This document shows, piece by piece, positions 61,301-64,000 of a stretch of 64,000 nt of DNA (positions are counted from its first letter, which is position 1; every line of letters begins with the position of its first letter). The notes beneath the pieces are model-generated. The model worked only from the letters and a program-made list of their open reading frames with translations, had not been told where the DNA came from and did no database searches. Both the position numbers and the translations under genes were made by a program. Origin of the DNA: Chlorophyllum brunneum (lineage: Eukaryota > Basidiomycota > Agaricomycetes > Agaricales > Agaricaceae); NCBI GenBank assembly GCA_963576785.1, contig OY756140.1:3162001-3226000 (forward strand). Reading direction: 5' to 3'.

Positions 61301-62305
61301 ATAGATTATGAGAGAGTATGGGTTGCTAGAATATTTGCTTTTTGGTACCAAAAAAAGCAAGAATACTAAAAATATTCTCCATGTACAGAAGTTGTTTAGA
61401 GAATAGTTACATGAGATCTTTATAGGGAAATTAGTCAGAGATACTAGTATCCTTTAAGTTTTTTACTTGTTTTAGATGAATGTAATAGTTGAAGGTAGCT
61501 AACATTTGTTTTATTTATCTTGCAAATGAGTAATTAGTAGTGGCAAGATACTATTTCATAAGTACAGATAACTGAAGCAGCTATCCTTTCTTAATCTCTT
61601 AGGACTACCTTTCTTTTTTGGACAGGTGCTTGAGATGGACAAGAGATTAGCTATACTATATCTAGAAGTAATAGTATCTTTGAGTCCTTTAATGGGACTA
61701 CTATTGGCTCCAGTGACAAGTCCAGATTACAGTTGAAGTACAGATAGAAGAAAGTCAGAATAGCTTTCTCCATAGGATCTACTACTAGACTATCAGAAAT
61801 AGAGTCAGATATTAAAGCTGGAATAGAGTCTAATGTCTCCAAGACACTACCCTCTCTCTAATATATCATTAGCTGAGCCCTCTATTCCTCTCTCAACTCC
61901 TACTACTTTTACTCCACATGCTGTTTAGTTTAATATACTAGGGCCATTTTTTTTTGCCTTTGTCAGGTCTTCTGTATCTTTATTTGCTAAGAAGGTTTTA
62001 GTCTCACTTGTGTTGAAAGTTGATAGCTTGTTATTTTATTTTTAGTCTTTTTTTTTTGTTTCAGTGTTTTCTTGCCCTTATATCATTTGTTTACCTCTGT
62101 AGGTAGAGTATTTCTCATTTATACATAGTATCCCATATTCTTAAGGTCCAGCTTTTTCTTATGGACCTCAGGTTTATAGTAATCTGTATCTATATTAAAT
62201 TCTTACTAATATATAGTTTTCTCTTGTGGACCTTAGTTTACAAGCATCATTAATACCTACTATTGTACTTACAAACTCTAAACTTATTTTCTTAGGTTAT
62301 AGGCT
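61301..62305. other. AT-rich sequence, no certain feature
   Basis: Old decayed sequence with long T runs (61946-61956, 62047-62058) and short repeats (GGACCT near 62154 and 62238). It may hold the LTR/leader of the copia fragment that follows. Nothing supportable. Confidence 0.45.
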
Positions 62306-62449
62306 CTAATCCAAGTGAGACAATATCTAAGATGCTTCATTTTCTGAAGCTCTCAGATAAAAATGACAATTTTTGGTCTAATAATATGAAGACTGCATTG
62401 TAGGTCCAATATCTTTGGCTTTTTATTGATATGGTTTACTTTTATTACA
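62306..62449 (+). pseudogene. Copia gag N-terminal fragment
   Basis: SETISKMLHFLKLSDKNDNFWSNNMKTAL, then VQYLWLFID: the copia Gag start pattern KLxGxNYxxWKxxMxxAL. It is interrupted by a LINE-A piece at 62450. Confidence 0.65.
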
Positions 62450-62612
62450 ATAGACTGAGAGGGAAAGGAAAGAAGCCAAGAACTTCCATAGAGATATATT
62501 GGTTGTATAACTTTGTTTGTCTTGCCCTTAAGTACAAGGAAATATGAACCATAATAGGAAAAGTCCTAGAAAGTGACTTTTCAGGCCTTTTGAATGGCTG
62601 TTACATTGAAAG
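62450..62612 (-). mobile_element. LINE-A fragment
   Basis: Matches A5 plus-strand positions about 20668-20818 (GACTGAGAGGGAAAGGAA..., TCCTAGAAAGTGACTTTTCAGG), antisense LINE-A just before the C-terminal motif. CpG-free. No poly(T) or TSD seen. Confidence 0.78.
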
Positions 62613-64000
62613 AGAGAGATTTTGTTCTCCAAAACCACTAAGAAAGGATTCTGTCAATAAGAATAGGAATATCTGTGGGCAAGATACAGATAATTACCTA
62701 TATTGGCTGTGATCTGATGGTACTACAATAGGCTTGATATGAGATACAGTTAATTTCTCTCAATGTGAGTACATAGCTAATGCTACAACTTCATAAGAGA
62801 TATGGGATTTGTTATGATCAATCCATGTTACCCAATGTCAGGGGATTATAGTTCGTTATCTTTACCAAGAAATCTACTTAAAGAGATAGGATAAATGAAC
62901 TCCAATGTCTGATCATTTTTTTGTGTTTATTGCCAAATACTAGAAGCTAAAGAAAGGCTGGATAAGATACAAATCATTCATATAATACTGCTTTTGCTTT
63001 CATATACAAATATCTAGGAGGTTGTCAAATAAGGCCTTCTTAGCAAAGGGATAAACCTTATCTTGGAACTAGTTACTACTAAACTTGTTGCTATTTATGA
63101 ACACTTGCTGCAAGACAAACAGGCAAGAGAGAGATTTTGGAGAAAGTAAAGATCTTATTCTCAAAGCTGAGTGGTTTTTCAAGTAAAAGTAGTGGAAAAG
63201 ATAGTAAAAAGTCAAAAAAGAGAAAATGAAAGCCAATATATCATAGACATTACTTTGTCTATTAGATATTTTGACTATACAATACTCAACTATTCAACCA
63301 TGCCAGGTTTCTTGGATATTTAGTGGGAGCTCCACATAAATCTGAATTTAAAAGTGATAAATTATGGATGTTGGTAGGAGGAGGGTGGTTGGAGGTAGCA
63401 GTCATATTATATCCATATCTTCTTGTCAACTCAGGAAGTACTTCAAGTTCTTGAGCACTATCAACAAGATTGAAATATCAAAGTCCAAAGTTGTACAACT
63501 AGTTGAACCTATGGGATATAGATAAGTAGCTAAAATTTTGAACTCTGATCAGTACATCAGTTTGAACCTTGTTATGGCCATGGGTGGCTGTTGGATTGTG
63601 AGGGCTTCCTACTTTGTCCTGACCCACCCAACCAACACATGGTTCATGAAGCACAAGGCTCCCAACAGCTAATAGGCAGTAACTCCAAATACTTTCCACA
63701 AGTACAACAACTCACTGTGGATACCACCTGCAGAAATATGAAAAGAAAGCAAGGTAGAGGAAATGATGAACAACGAAAACAGGCCAAATGCCAACCCGAA
63801 AATTAGGAATTCAAGTAACATGAATTTCTAGAGGGCATATTCAAGGAAACAACTTTATACCACATATATTAGTAAGGTCCTTATTGCCTAGTGTTATGCA
63901 ATACTCTAGTATATGTATGTGGTGAAACAAACAGGTTTTGTGAGTTTCTCATTGTGTGCCGAGAATTGTTACCTCGCCACAGACAACCAGCACCTACAGC
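62613..64000. other. AT-rich ancient repeat layer
   Basis: Almost no CG until the last 250 bp. A stretch at 63040-63160 reads like a helical gag (LLAIYEHLLQDKQARERFW) and may continue the copia gag, but with many stops. No gene supported. Confidence 0.4.
63511..63569 (+). repeat. tRNA-like head of a possible old SINE
   Basis: TATAGATAAGTAGC (63517-63530) resembles an A box and AGTTTGAACCT (63559-63569) a decayed B box, at tRNA-like spacing. The TTTTGAACTCTGATC stretch lies at the anticodon-arm position. No second copy in the window. Confidence 0.25.

Overview
The window is a block of nested retrotransposons with no convincing host gene in 64 kb. It is almost certainly nuclear DNA of a fungus. 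The evidence is LINEs with apurinic-type endonuclease, reverse transcriptase (RT) and RNase H, a Ty3/gypsy chromovirus, Ty1/copia remnants, and heavy C-to-T/G-to-A decay concentrated at CpG. The RT wording resembles elements I associate with Agaricomycetes, but that taxonomic call is weak.

Layout. 1-9.0 kb: plus-strand LINE-A copies (A1, A3, A2) inserted into each other; a tRNA-Leu-headed SINE (SINE-1) lies inside A1. 9.0-20.0 kb: a minus-strand LINE-A (A4) carrying SINE-2 and SINE-3; SINE-3 is itself split by a full-length minus-strand chromovirus (Gypsy-1, 13558-19923). 20.0-23.8 kb: LINE-A copy A5, the longest ORF2. 23.8-25.0 kb: a diverged relative of the SINE body. 25-47 kb: rearranged LINE-B copies (B1-B4) interrupted by LINE-C (C1, C2) and a second gypsy element (Gypsy-2, 34614-44082). 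47-52.3 kb: copia polyprotein, solo LTRs and LINE-A scraps. 52.3-59.6 kb: the 5' half of another LINE (LINE-D) and a CpG-free relative of Gypsy-1. 59.6-64 kb: an AT-rich layer of old copia and LINE remnants.

How the pieces relate. Target-site duplications (TSDs) read directly from the sequence fix much of the insertion order: A4 then SINE-3 then Gypsy-1; B2 then Gypsy-2 then C2; A3 then A2. The most notable observation is modularity. One tRNA-Leu(UAA)-type SINE head and body is joined to the 3' tail of LINE-B in SINE-1 and SINE-2, and to the 3' tail of LINE-A in SINE-3. SINE-2 and SINE-3 are each flanked by 15-16 bp TSDs, SINE-1 by a diverged one. This suggests one SINE lineage has used two LINE machineries by exchanging tails. 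Other points: a conserved extra ORF downstream of the chromodomain in Gypsy-1 and its relative, an 8-nt stop/start overlap between LINE-B ORF1 and ORF2, a twin-priming-type inversion in LINE-C, a 1,058-bp coding-like LTR in Gypsy-2, and a shared 3' terminal core in three LINE families.

Limits. Everything was read by eye. Element boundaries supported by TSDs are firm. Boundaries of old remnants are approximate. Family names (LINE-A to D, Gypsy-1/2, LTR-X/Y, R1) are local labels only.
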